32,498 bases of DNA, from positions 1 through 32,498 of the forward strand of contig JAJDVI010000005.1 of the NCBI GenBank assembly GCA_022826195.1, given 5' to 3'. Under the pieces are notes generated by a model. It did not search any database. It saw nothing but the letters and a program-made list of their open reading frames with translations, and was not told the origin of the DNA. Both the position numbers and the translations under genes were made by a program. Position 1 is the stretch's first letter; each line of letters begins with the position of its first letter. Shown here in pieces: positions 24,453 through 32,411 of the stretch. Origin of the DNA: Acidobacteriota bacterium. GTDB lineage: Bacteria; Acidobacteriota; Vicinamibacteria; Marinacidobacterales; Marinacidobacteraceae.

Positions 24453-24900
24453 CTATTCCGCGTCGCGCTTGGCCTGGAGGCCCCTGCAGAGCAGGTCGCC
24501 CTTCAGCGGGTCGCCGTAGGAACCCTCCACGTACAGCCGGATCTCCCCCGTGATGGTGGTCGGTCCGAAGCAGGCCGAGAACCCCGGCTCGACCACGTAG
24601 GTGACGGGGTCGGCCCCCACTCAGCGACCCGGGGCCCGCCGTGGGTGGTCTGTGGTCGCCGTGAGCAGCCGGACCTGTTGGAGCCGCCGTGGGTGAGGAA
24701 CACCACGAACATCGGATTGTCCAGCAGGCGAGGATCCGTCACTCCGATGGTGGGGAAGTGGCTGGCCGCGCCGCCGGGTTTCATGACCGTCAGGGCGTCA
24801 AGGTCGCAGGACGGCGTGGGGTTGGGGGCGGGACGGCGGAGGCCGTGAAGTCGCCCCCGAGCACCCGGAAGCAGGAGGGCCGCCCAAACTGGCGACGCTA
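24453..24900 (-). pseudogene. Decayed exported-protein gene
   Basis: Protein-like stretches fall in two frames. The frame ending at 24453 gives V-T-Y-V-V-E-P-G-F-S-A-C-F-G then G-S-Y-G-D-P-L-K-G-D-L-L-C and stops at TAG, but has a TGA just upstream near 24624. The frame before it gives F-P-T-I-G-V-T-D-P-R-L-L-D-N-P-M-F-V-V-F-L-T-H-G-G and then turns to low-quality sequence. This looks like one gene broken by a frameshift around 24620-24680. Family unknown; the strand-rich, paired-Cys pattern suggests an exported protein. Confidence 0.4.
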
Positions 24901-24926
24901 ACATCAAGAAGCAAAGGAGCCTCTAT

Positions 24927-25256
24927 ATGAATCAACCTCTCAACTCCCGCTCAGCCGACATCGCATCTGACGACCCCAACCAACCGCAGGTCGAATGGAA
25001 GGGCGGGGAGTTCCACGTATCTCTCCCCGATCTGATGGGGAACGTAATCGAGGCGAATTGGAAGCCGAGCCTCACCTACGTCATCCGTCTTCGGGAAGCC
25101 GGGACCGAAGAGTGGGGTCCGGGATTCTGCACTCCGTTCACCAAGTGCGACTTCGTTGACCTGAAACCGGATACCGACTACGAGGCTCAGATCACTGCAA
25201 AGAACGAGGCAGGAGAGGGAGAGCCAGCCATAACGCCGTTCCGAACGGCACCCTGA
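24927..25256 (+). CDS. Stand-alone Fn3-domain protein without signal peptide
   Basis: 109 residues from ATG 24927, with AAAGGAG seven bases upstream. A single Fn3-like domain spans about 20-107: W-K-P-S-L-T-Y-V-I-R-L-R, W-G-P-G-F, L-K-P-D-T-D-Y-E-A-Q-I-T-A-K-N-E-A-G-E-G. No signal peptide, lipobox or transmembrane segment is visible, unlike the four lipoproteins around it. It may be cytosolic or released by another route. A small terminator follows. Its presence among integrase cargo adds to the Fn3 theme of this locus. Confidence 0.75.
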   Translation: MNQPLNSRSADIASDDPNQPQVEWKGGEFHVSLPDLMGNVIEANWKPSLTYVIRLREAGTEEWGPGFCTPFTKCDFVDLKPDTDYEAQITAKNEAGEGEPAITPFRTAP

Positions 25257-25264
25257 CGCTGACC

Positions 25265-25281
25265 CAGCCGGAAGGCTGTTT
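25265..25281 (+). terminator. Short terminator after the Fn3 protein
   Basis: CAGCC-GGAA-GGCTG followed by TTT, nine bases past the stop codon. Confidence 0.5.
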
Positions 25282-25402
25282 AGCGTTCATGGTAAGTCCC
25301 CTTGATGTCAACTCGCGGCGCTGGGTTGTCGGCCGGCTCCTTCGCCGCGGCCTCCGCACGGCTTCCAAGCCGCGATTAGCGATACGCCTCCGAGCGATGC
25401 AC

Positions 25403-25590
25403 GGCGGTGATGCGCTGGGCGGTGGCGCAGAGTTACCGGGAAGACAACCCGGCCAGCGACGCCATCGGGGCAACGCTTCCGAAGACCAGGGTCCGGACCC
25501 GGCATCGGCCGACGCGGCTGTATCCGGGTGGAGACGGCTTGCCGGCGGACGAACCTGGTCGAGCGGCGGCAGCAACTGATGCATGAGTGA
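25403..25590 (+). pseudogene. Relic of a third integrase A gene with an internal deletion
   Basis: From 25403 the DNA follows IntA2 from about 22352 (residues ~175-210: A-V-M-R-W-A-V-A-Q), through P-K-T-x-V-R-T-R-H and P-A-L-P. Just after 25520 it jumps to the 3' end of the gene (V-E-A-A-Y-R-R-T-D, E-R-R-R-E-L-M), missing about 450 bases, including the catalytic Arg, Lys and His. It stops at a TGA near 25590. Same orientation as IntA2. It shows that an integrase copy once ended here, so this cargo was built in more than one step. Confidence 0.85.
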
Positions 25591-25599
25591 CGGTGTCTC

Positions 25600-25893
25600 T
25601 TACTGGCGATTGCAGACTGGATCGAGCCGATGTCGCCAGCGCGTTTCCTCCTCCTCACGAGCCTTCGGCCCGCTGACCAGCTTGTATTCGTAGAGGATCG
25701 CACCCTGTTCGTGGATACAGCCGGATTGTGGTGTCTGCTCCCGGTAGTGGGCTAACAGGCGCCTCTGGATTGAAGCGGACTCGCCGACATAGATCGTGCG
25801 GTCCGCATCAGCTATTCGGTAAACGCCCGAGTCGTCTGGAGCGTTGGCCAGGACGTTGTGCTCGGTGAAGCGATGCCATGTGTTCTCAGCCAT
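25600..25893 (-). CDS. GIY-YIG-like nuclease domain protein
   Basis: 97 residues from ATG 25893, placed by AGGAGG eleven bases upstream; the frame is open further up but without support. G-V-Y-R-I and I-Y-V-G-E form the GIY-YIG pair, followed by R-R-L-L-A-H-Y and a late E-E-E-T-R-W. The domain is a compact endonuclease fold found in DNA repair and mobile-element enzymes. Ends eight bases beyond the integrase relic, so it probably arrived with that event. Whether it cuts DNA is not certain; the catalytic Arg and Glu are plausible but not verified. Confidence 0.7.
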   Translation of the reverse strand: MAENTWHRFTEHNVLANAPDDSGVYRIADADRTIYVGESASIQRRLLAHYREQTPQSGCIHEQGAILYEYKLVSGPKAREEEETRWRHRLDPVCNRQ

Positions 25894-25994
25894 TTCGGGA
25901 TTGTCCTCCTCTGGTATCGCATAGGGCAGTGAGCAAGAGCGGGGGTGACCCGACCGGCCGTCGGTAGGCGTCGTCGAGGTCGGTGTGACACGCG

Positions 25995-26402
25995 TCAACC
26001 GGCCTGTCGCACGAAATCCGCTGGGGCGAGGATCCGGATTCCGCGAAACGGGTTCAGGACGAGGAGATCCGAGTCTCCCGTGATGATGGTCGAGGCGTGC
26101 CCGTTGACGGCGAGTTCCAGGATGGCATCGTCATCCGGATCACGGCAGGCGCGGACGCGTTCGGCTATCTCGACCATCTGGGAACCGGCTACGAACGCTG
26201 CCACGAGCTCCTCGCGCTCGTGAAGCGTCAGGTAGCGATCAAACCTGGGGCGGCGGAGCACACCGGCGAGCGTCGTGACCAAGGAGACGGAAACCAGCAC
26301 CACGCCCTGATTCAGTGCCGATCGGAGCGCCTGGCCGGGAACCGATTCCTCGATCAAGAACGCGCTGACGAGCGCGTTGATGTCGAAGACGAAGCGCGTC
26401 AC
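25995..26402 (-). CDS. PIN-domain toxin, VapC-like
   Basis: 135 residues from GTG 26402. N-terminal F-V-F-D-I-N (D7), middle R-D-P-D-D-D-A-I-L-E and late T-G-D-S-D-L-L carry the acidic residues of PIN ribonucleases. It matches the group of PIN proteins annotated as toxin components (COG1569 type). Its start codon overlaps the stop of the upstream antitoxin by four bases (GTGA), the classical coupled toxin-antitoxin arrangement. Expected to cleave RNA when free of its partner and to stabilise the island. Confidence 0.85.
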   Translation of the reverse strand: MTRFVFDINALVSAFLIEESVPGQALRSALNQGVVLVSVSLVTTLAGVLRRPRFDRYLTLHEREELVAAFVAGSQMVEIAERVRACRDPDDDAILELAVNGHASTIITGDSDLLVLNPFRGIRILAPADFVRQAG

Positions 26403-26668
26403 GCCTCGTCAAGGATCGACTGCAGAATCTCGGGAGTCAGGCCGCGCCGCCGCGCATTTCGGCTCACTTCGCGGATCACGTCCCGCAAGGGCCTTTCAGA
26501 CAGGGTCGCGTCGCGAAGACGCAGATTGACGAGAACCGCCAGCTTCCGCCGTACGTCATCCGAGGCCGAACGATAGATTTCGGCTACCTCGGGATCCACG
26601 GAAACGGTGATCTGCTCGGTCAGTTGCGCCCCTCCGCGGTCCGAACCGCGCCTCTGCCACGATAGCAC
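26399..26668 (-). CDS. Antitoxin partner of the PIN toxin
   Basis: 89 residues if begun at GTG 26668. The likely product starts at residue 16, since I-T-V-S-V-D-P-E-V-A opens a helical small protein and GGAGG lies nine bases before the CTG codon at 26623. That would be a 74-residue antitoxin from a CTG start. It is rich in charged helices (R-R-K-L-A-V-L-V-N-L-R-L-R), ends four bases into the toxin gene, and has no clear zinc or HTH motif. The upstream end, not the gene, is uncertain. Confidence 0.75.
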   Translation of the reverse strand: MLSWQRRGSDRGGAQLTEQITVSVDPEVAEIYRSASDDVRRKLAVLVNLRLRDATLSERPLRDVIREVSRNARRRGLTPEILQSILDEA

Positions 26669-26720
26669 AGCGTCCTGACCGGCCAGGCAGCAGGCGTAGC
26701 CGACAGCCGCCGTCGGGCGT

Positions 26721-27920
26721 CTACCCGGCGTCCGGTGCGCCCTCGCTTCCGCGCTCGTCCAGGAACGTGGCCCACTGCTCCATGAGCCCCCGCCGCCGCT
26801 CGAACAGATCCGTGCGGCGGTAGGCCGCCTCGATGCTGTTCGTGTTCACGTGAGCCAGCGCCAGCTCGCAGACCTCCCGCGGCACGTCCGTGCACTCCGC
26901 CGCCCAGTCCCGGAAGCTCGACCGGAACCCGTGCGGCACCGCCTCGATCCCCAACTGACGGACCATCTTCGAGAGCGCAGCCCGGGAGTGCGGCTGGCTC
27001 GTCGTTGAAGGAAACACCCACCCCGAGCCGTCGTCCAACCCCCTGGCCTCGCCGAGCACCGCCAGTGCCCGCGTGGACAGCGGAACCCGGTGCTCCCGGT
27101 TGGTCTTCATCCGTACCGCCGGAATGCGCCACTCCCGCGCCTCGAGGTCCATTTCCTCCCACCGGGCGCCGCGCACCTCCGCGCTCCGGCACGCGGTAAG
27201 CACCAGGAACTCGAAGGCCAGCACCGTCAGCGCAGGAGCGCCGGACCCGCGTACGGCAGCGATGGCCCCGGCGACCTTCCCATACGGGAGCGCCGTGAAG
27301 TGCCGCGTCCGCACTCCCTGCTTCGGCAGCGCCGCGCCGATGGCGTCTCCGGCCGGGTTGTCCTCCCGGTAGCCCTGGGCCACCGCCCAGCGCATCACCG
27401 CCCCGATGCGCTGCCGCACCTTCCGTGCGGTGACCCGCTTCGCGTTCCAGATCGGAAGCAGGATGTCCATCACGTCCGCGGTGCTGATCCGGTTCACCGG
27501 CCTCGCCGCGAGCTTCGGCATCGCGTAGTTGCGGAGGGCCAAACGCCAGTCCTCCTCGGAACTGCTGCCGTGCTTCCACCCGGTCGCATGAATGGCCATG
27601 ACCACCTCGGCGGCCTGCGCGAAGGTGGGGACGGCGCGCTTGCGGCCGGCCGCCAGTTCGTCCCGGCCTCGGGCGACGAGGTTGAGGGCGCACTTCTGCC
27701 GCGCCTCGGCGAGGCTGACGTGGGGCCAGACGCCGAGGCCGAGATTGCGGGCGCGGCCGTCGACCTGGATGCGCTGGGCCCAGGACTTGGCGAGCTGGCC
27801 GCGTGTGGTGCGCTTGACGAGGAGGGAGAGCCCTCCGGAGCCGCGTCCGTCTCCATATCGTCCCGGCTCACGGACGGTTGCGACGAAGCGGGCGGAGAGC
27901 CGGTAGGGGCGGTCGGTCAC
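26721..27920 (-). CDS. Tyrosine recombinase, P4-type integrase (IntB2)
   Basis: 399 residues from GTG 27920; catalytic motifs as IntB1 (C-R-S-A-E-V-R, M-K-T-N, H-G-F-R, L-A-H, A-A-Y-R-R). About 15 residues differ from IntB1. It faces IntA2 across cargo 2 and is divergent from the type-B lipoprotein at 28109. Similarity to copy 1 stops close to the stop codon on the cargo side. Confidence 0.95.
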   Translation of the reverse strand: MTDRPYRLSARFVATVREPGRYGDGRGSGGLSLLVKRTTRGQLAKSWAQRIQVDGRARNLGLGVWPHVSLAEARQKCALNLVARGRDELAAGRKRAVPTFAQAAEVVMAIHATGWKHGSSSEEDWRLALRNYAMPKLAARPVNRISTADVMDILLPIWNAKRVTARKVRQRIGAVMRWAVAQGYREDNPAGDAIGAALPKQGVRTRHFTALPYGKVAGAIAAVRGSGAPALTVLAFEFLVLTACRSAEVRGARWEEMDLEAREWRIPAVRMKTNREHRVPLSTRALAVLGEARGLDDGSGWVFPSTTSQPHSRAALSKMVRQLGIEAVPHGFRSSFRDWAAECTDVPREVCELALAHVNTNSIEAAYRRTDLFERRRGLMEQWATFLDERGSEGAPDAG

Positions 27921-28108
27921 GGGGTGATTAGTCCCATTCTACTATTGGAAGGATATCAGATATTGATCTAGAACGGGCCGGAACCAGAGGCCCCGAAAGG
28001 GAACGGAAGGGATCAGAAGACATTGATAGAACGTGGATTTAGGGGCATTCTACGGAACGCCAGGGAACATGGGGGAACGGCCAGGGACTGAACCGGGAGG
28101 TAGGTGGA
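27921..28108. promoter_or_regulatory. Divergent intergenic region B, copy 2
   Basis: Keeps the ATATC-A-GATAT inverted repeat (about 27952-27962), both CATTCTAC repeats and the GGGAGGTAGG ribosome site before ATG 28109. Changes relative to copy 1 cluster between these elements, which points to selection on them. Confidence 0.5.
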
Positions 28109-30325
28109 ATGAAATCGCTCACAGGCAAGCTCTCGTCCGCCCGTGGATGGGCCCTGCTCCTTGTCCTCTTCGTCGGTGCGGGCCTCTTCGTCACGGCCTG
28201 CGGGGACGAAGAGACGCCGGCTCCGACGACCCCAGCGCCGGCACCTCCGGCTCCTCCCCCGGCACCGGAACCGGAGCCCCCTGCCGTTCCGACCGGCCTC
28301 GAAATCTCCGCCAGCGGACTGGACTTCGTCGAGTGGCGCTGGAGCGCCGTCGAGGGCGTGAGCGGCTATGACGTCCAGTTCAGCACGAACGAGGCGTTCA
28401 CGGACGAGGACGAGGTGATTGCCCGGACCGCCGAGCAGATCTCCTATCGGCGCACGGACCTGACAGCCGAGACGAGCTACTACCTCCGGGTGCGGGCCGC
28501 CGCCGGAACCGGCGACGGCCGGGTCACGAGTGGCTGGTCCACCCATGTGACGGGGATGACCACAGCGGCGACGCCGGCCCGTCCGCCCGCGCCAACGAAT
28601 GTCCGGGTGACGGGAGAGACGGCCACCACGATCACGTGGAGTTGGAACGCGGTGGATGGCGCAGCCGGGTACCAAGTGCAGCACAGCGACAGCGCGACGA
28701 TTGCGGACGATGCCCCGACGGCGTTTGCGAGCACGACGACCTACACGGTTTCAAACCTGGAGTCGCGGACGGACCGCCACCTGCGGGTGCGAGCCTATTC
28801 CGGCACGATTTCGGAGCCGGTGTACGGCGGCTGGAGCGCGACGGTCGAGGGCACCACGGACCGGGCGCCCGCCCCGGTCACCACGGCGTTGTCCGCGCCG
28901 ACGGGGTTGAGCACCGGCAGTCTGACGAGCAGCTCGATCACCGTCCGCTGGAACGACGTGGACGACGTCGACGAGTACGAAGTCCAACAGCAGCCCGCCG
29001 ACGGCTTCTGGACGGGTGCGTCCTGCGGTGGGGGTGACGCGCGGGTGACAGACGAGGCATGCGTGGCGAGCGACCTGGAGCGAGGAACCCGCTACTCGTT
29101 CCGGGTCCGCGCGCATCCCGACCCGGATGACGAGACGAGGACGGTCAGCGTGTGGAGTTCCACCACGGCCGCCGAGACCTCCGGTCCGGCGCCGCGGGAG
29201 CCCGTCACCGGTGGCAGCGACGATCTGACCATTACCTGGGAATCGGATGACACGTCGATTACTTGGTTCTGGGATAAGGCCTCCGATACTCGGATCACCC
29301 ACATTTACGCCTTGCTGGATCCCCCGGCGATTGGAACCACCCCGCGCCGGCCAGCCTGTCCACCGCTCACTGACACCGCCTGGAAGACCGACATGGAATA
29401 CGCGGTCGCCCTTAGTCGCACGCAGGACGCCTCCGACACAGCTCTGGAGACGGGTGACGTGGTTGGTCTCTGTGTGCGGAGGACCTGGAAGGACGACCAG
29501 GACAATGTTCAATACGGGCCCGCCGCAGTAGCGTGGGCAACGACGGCGCCAAAGGCGGGAACGGCTCCAGTTGGTGACGGACGGATCACCGCCGGACCGA
29601 AAGTAGAGTCTGCGAAAACGACAGCCATCGATTGGTTCGTCCAGATGGACGAGGGTTTTGATTACCCTGTTCGGACCGTTTCGGCTACCGTCGGTACATC
29701 CTTGCCTTCCTGCAGCGCTGGGTCCGGAAGCACCGTCTTGAGCGCGAGCAAGGATGATGAGACGGAGAGATTCCGCCTGAACACGTTGACCACGTACACC
29801 GAATATGCAGCGTGTGTACAAGCGACCGACGGTTCCAACGCGTCCACCTGGACCAGACTCATGCCATACCGTACGCGTCCCGCCGCGCCAAGCAGTTTGG
29901 CGAACACCATGACGACCAGCACTGGGACGGCGGACGTGACGGCAACCTTGGCGTGGTCGTTCCCGGGAAGCGCCACCATGCCCGAGGATCCTGGCGATTA
30001 CGTGGCGAACGTGTACCACGCAACCTATACAAGCTCCACCGACCCGAGGCCGACAGTGACCGGGGCAACTTGTGAGAACCCACCCTCAACCGGCTTCACC
30101 GCTGTGACCAACCACACCATCACCGAGACCGGGTCAGGGTTTGCCTTGGCCGGCATCCCAGTGACGCTCGCCCGGGCGGCGTCGACTGCGACAGCCACGT
30201 CGACAACTCATACGATCCTCACCCTGGCATGCGTTAGGGCTCACCTTCCGGGTGTCGATACCGAGCTCGGCCCATGGAGAAGCCTCTCCACGACCAGAAC
30301 GGTTTCCGTTCCGAGGCAGCAGTAG
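28109..30325 (+). CDS. Type-B Fn3-repeat lipoprotein (LB2)
   Basis: 738 residues from ATG 28109. Signal peptide with M-K-S, K7, R12 and lipobox V-T-A-C (Cys31), the same positions as LB1. After the proline linker, Fn3-like domains lie at about 58-152, 159-252 and 259-360, the third with Cys residues matching those of LB1. The C-terminal region is divergent, Thr/Ser-rich and Cys-containing. Fn3 domains 2 and 3 align with LB1, but the first is of a different type from LB1's. Likely surface-exposed; ligand unknown. Confidence 0.9.
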   Translation: MKSLTGKLSSARGWALLLVLFVGAGLFVTACGDEETPAPTTPAPAPPAPPPAPEPEPPAVPTGLEISASGLDFVEWRWSAVEGVSGYDVQFSTNEAFTDEDEVIARTAEQISYRRTDLTAETSYYLRVRAAAGTGDGRVTSGWSTHVTGMTTAATPARPPAPTNVRVTGETATTITWSWNAVDGAAGYQVQHSDSATIADDAPTAFASTTTYTVSNLESRTDRHLRVRAYSGTISEPVYGGWSATVEGTTDRAPAPVTTALSAPTGLSTGSLTSSSITVRWNDVDDVDEYEVQQQPADGFWTGASCGGGDARVTDEACVASDLERGTRYSFRVRAHPDPDDETRTVSVWSSTTAAETSGPAPREPVTGGSDDLTITWESDDTSITWFWDKASDTRITHIYALLDPPAIGTTPRRPACPPLTDTAWKTDMEYAVALSRTQDASDTALETGDVVGLCVRRTWKDDQDNVQYGPAAVAWATTAPKAGTAPVGDGRITAGPKVESAKTTAIDWFVQMDEGFDYPVRTVSATVGTSLPSCSAGSGSTVLSASKDDETERFRLNTLTTYTEYAACVQATDGSNASTWTRLMPYRTRPAAPSSLANTMTTSTGTADVTATLAWSFPGSATMPEDPGDYVANVYHATYTSSTDPRPTVTGATCENPPSTGFTAVTNHTITETGSGFALAGIPVTLARAASTATATSTTHTILTLACVRAHLPGVDTELGPWRSLSTTRTVSVPRQQ

Positions 30326-30340
30326 CCCGTACGGGATTCT

Positions 30341-30368
30341 CCGAGCGCGCCATCTTCGGCGCGCTCGG
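30341..30368. terminator. Hairpin after LB2
   Basis: Perfect 11-bp stem CCGAGCGCGCC / GGCGCGCTCGG around a six-base loop, 15 bases past the LB2 stop. No T-run, so terminator status is tentative. The rest of 30326-30527 shows no gene. Confidence 0.5.
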
Positions 30369-30527
30369 GACTCGTCGTGAGGTCGGCCCCTCGTGCGGGG
30401 GTTGCTTTAGCGTCCCGTAGGTGTAAGTGCATGTGGGTGCTTCTGCGCGAGTCGGCGCTACCGATCGCGGTCGCTGCCTGACGCCGTGTCAGCAACCTCC
30501 GGGAGTCGTGTACTTGGGACCGGAAGG

Positions 30528-31082
30528 ATGCTTCAGCGAGGCGTTCCCGGTCTGCTGGCGCTGGCTCTGGCGGGGATGCTCGAAGCCTCCACCGTCCGCT
30601 TCCTCCCGCTCGACCAGATGGCGGTCCGCGCCAACCAGATCTTCACCGGCGAAGTGGTCGGCATCGCCAGCCAGATGAACGCCCGGCGCACCGGCATCTT
30701 CACCTTCGTCACCATCGAAGTTGACGAGTATCTGAAGGGAGGGCGGCGCGGCGTCCTGACGCTGAGGTTCCTGGGGGGAGAAGCCGAGGGATACCGTCTG
30801 ACCGTGCCGGGATCTCCCGAGTTCCACCTCGGCGAGGAGGTCCTCGTGTTCAGCGATGGCGGTGCGGGCCGGATCCCCACCGTCCTCGGTATGGCGGCAG
30901 GCAAGTTCACTGTCCAACGGGATCCGGACACCGGCGAACGCGTACTGGAGCGGTCGCTCGAGGGCCTGAACCTTGAGGATTCCAGCGGGAATCGGGTAAC
31001 GGCGAGTCAGACCGGATCGGAAGGGCTCCCCTCGCTGGACGCCGTACGGCTCATCGTGCGACAGGCGCTCGCCGCACAGTGA
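30528..31082 (+). CDS. Secreted protein paired with the metalloprotease
   Basis: 184 residues from ATG 30528, where a clean signal peptide begins (M-L-Q-R, hydrophobic L-L-A-L-A-L-A-G, A-S near 21). An earlier in-frame GTG at 30486 would put the signal inside. The mature part has A-N-Q-I-F-T-G-E-V-V-G, V-T-I-E-V-D-E-Y-L-K-G, L-R-F-L-G-G and G-S-P-E-F-H-L-G-E-E-V-L-V-F. I know this pattern from exported small proteins next to matrixin-like proteases, but no function is established. Its stop overlaps the protease start (GTGA), so they are co-translated. Confidence 0.8.
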   Translation: MLQRGVPGLLALALAGMLEASTVRFLPLDQMAVRANQIFTGEVVGIASQMNARRTGIFTFVTIEVDEYLKGGRRGVLTLRFLGGEAEGYRLTVPGSPEFHLGEEVLVFSDGGAGRIPTVLGMAAGKFTVQRDPDTGERVLERSLEGLNLEDSSGNRVTASQTGSEGLPSLDAVRLIVRQALAAQ

Positions 31083-32089
31083 CGATGCTCCGTTCCAACA
31101 CGCAGTCGGCCCGGTTGCTGACCCGGTCCTCGGTTCTCGCGGTTGCCATATCCCTGGGCGCCCCGCCGGTCTCGGGGTACCAGTTGGTCCGGGGTCCCGA
31201 CTTCGTGTGGGCCCCAGAGCTGCGGCCGGTGGGCTACTGGGTCGCCAATGCGGGCAACCACTGGTTGACGGTGGACCAGGTCGTGACCGAGACCAGGGCG
31301 GCATTCGACACCTGGCAGGAATCCGAACATATGGGGCTGTCGTTCTCCTACCGCGGGACGACGGACCAGCGCCCCTTCGACTTCTTCGACGGGACGAACA
31401 CGGTTGGCTTCTCGTCCCGGGAGCGCATGTCGCAACTGGGCCTTTCGGAGGTCACGCTGGCGGTGACGAGCTGGCTCTCCGTGATCGGAAGGGACGTGAT
31501 CGCCGAGGCGGACATCCTCGTGAATCCGGCCTACAACTGGACCGACGTCGTTGACAGCGGCTTCTGGGACCTGCGCGCGACGCTCGTGCACGAAGCGGGG
31601 CACTTCCTCGGTCTTGGACACTCGGGCGTGGGACGCGTCGGCGAGCGTGGGCTCGTGGAGGGTTCCTCGGTCATGTGGCCGTACACGTTCGGCAGGGGAT
31701 CCTCGCTCGGCCGAACGCTCACCGCCGACGATGTCACGGGCGCCGCGGTCCTGTACCCGGGTCCCGGCGCCCCCACCGGGCGCATCCACGGCATCGTCCA
31801 TCGGGCTTCGGGCGAACTCGTCCGCTACGCGCACGTGGTGGCTTTCGAGCCGTTACGCGATCACACGGTGGGGGCGTGGGCCGACGGCGAGGGCAACTTC
31901 GAGATCGCGGGGCTCCCCGACGGCCAGTACCTGTTGCGCGTGAATCCGATTCCCGCCCACCACAGCGATGGCGCCTATTTCTTTCCCTATGGCCGGGTGG
32001 ATCGGGATTTCAGTGTCACGGTCGTGGCGCAGCTCGTGCTGGTCTCGGGTGGGCAGGCGACCGAGATCAACATCGAAGTCCTTCCGTAG
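31079..32089 (+). CDS. Exported matrixin-like zinc metalloprotease
   Basis: 336 residues from GTG 31079, overlapping the upstream stop by four bases; ATG 31085 is an alternative. Signal peptide to about residue 33 (V-S-G-Y). The zinc site is H-E-A-G-H-F-L-G-L-G-H (residues ~171-181), with a Met-turn S-S-V-M-W-P-Y after it, as in M10/matrixin metalloproteases. About 230-330 is a carboxypeptidase-regulatory-like or Fn3-like beta domain (G-R-I-H-G-I-V, G-N-F-E-I-A-G-L-P-D-G-Q-Y-L-L-R-V). Secreted; might process surface proteins (inference). Confidence 0.85.
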   Translation: MTMLRSNTQSARLLTRSSVLAVAISLGAPPVSGYQLVRGPDFVWAPELRPVGYWVANAGNHWLTVDQVVTETRAAFDTWQESEHMGLSFSYRGTTDQRPFDFFDGTNTVGFSSRERMSQLGLSEVTLAVTSWLSVIGRDVIAEADILVNPAYNWTDVVDSGFWDLRATLVHEAGHFLGLGHSGVGRVGERGLVEGSSVMWPYTFGRGSSLGRTLTADDVTGAAVLYPGPGAPTGRIHGIVHRASGELVRYAHVVAFEPLRDHTVGAWADGEGNFEIAGLPDGQYLLRVNPIPAHHSDGAYFFPYGRVDRDFSVTVVAQLVLVSGGQATEINIEVLP

Positions 32090-32142
32090 GCCGAACGGCG
32101 GCTTGGAACGCCGCCCCCCGGCGGCTCCGGGAAACAGGTGGC

Positions 32143-32307
32143 GTGAAGTCGCTCACTGGCAAGGCCGCATCCGTCCGCGGGTGGGCTCTGTTGCTCGCGC
32201 TGCCAAACGTCGAAACGTCGCGGCGACGCAAACGCCGAAAACGCGCCCGCGAAGACGCCGTAATTCGGCGGAACGCGTTCGTGATACCCGACGTGATATC
32301 CGGATGA
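32143..32307 (+). pseudogene. Severed signal peptide of a type-B Fn3 lipoprotein
   Basis: From GTG 32143 the product reads V-K-S-L-T-G-K then S-V-R-G-W-A-L-L-L-A-L, matching residues 1-20 of LB1 and LB2. Identity to LB1 DNA is near-complete at 32170-32200, and the upstream A-G-G-T-G-G ribosome site is partly kept. The match stops at 32202, before the lipobox, and a short basic frame runs to a stop at 32307. The next block B must have ended here. Confidence 0.8.
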
Positions 32308-32380
32308 TCGAACGACCCACAAACAACTGATGGATCAGTCGCTTATAAGCCTAGGAGAACGAACTCCCGGATACGGTGTT

Positions 32381-32411
32381 GTAGGTCAAGTCAAGTAGTG
32401 CTTGAACCTAC
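32381..32411. repeat. Bulged inverted repeat near the right edge
   Basis: GTAGGT-CAAGT-CAAG / CTTG-A-ACCTAC: about 10 paired bases with a bulge and a short loop. No gene is seen from 32308 to the end; this is the only structure. Confidence 0.4.

Larger units (their letters stand above)
26721..28290. repeat. Repeat block B, copy 2
   Basis: Direct repeat of 2692-4265, offset 24,029 bases. The lipoprotein side of the match ends in the proline linker before the first Fn3 domain. Confidence 0.9.
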
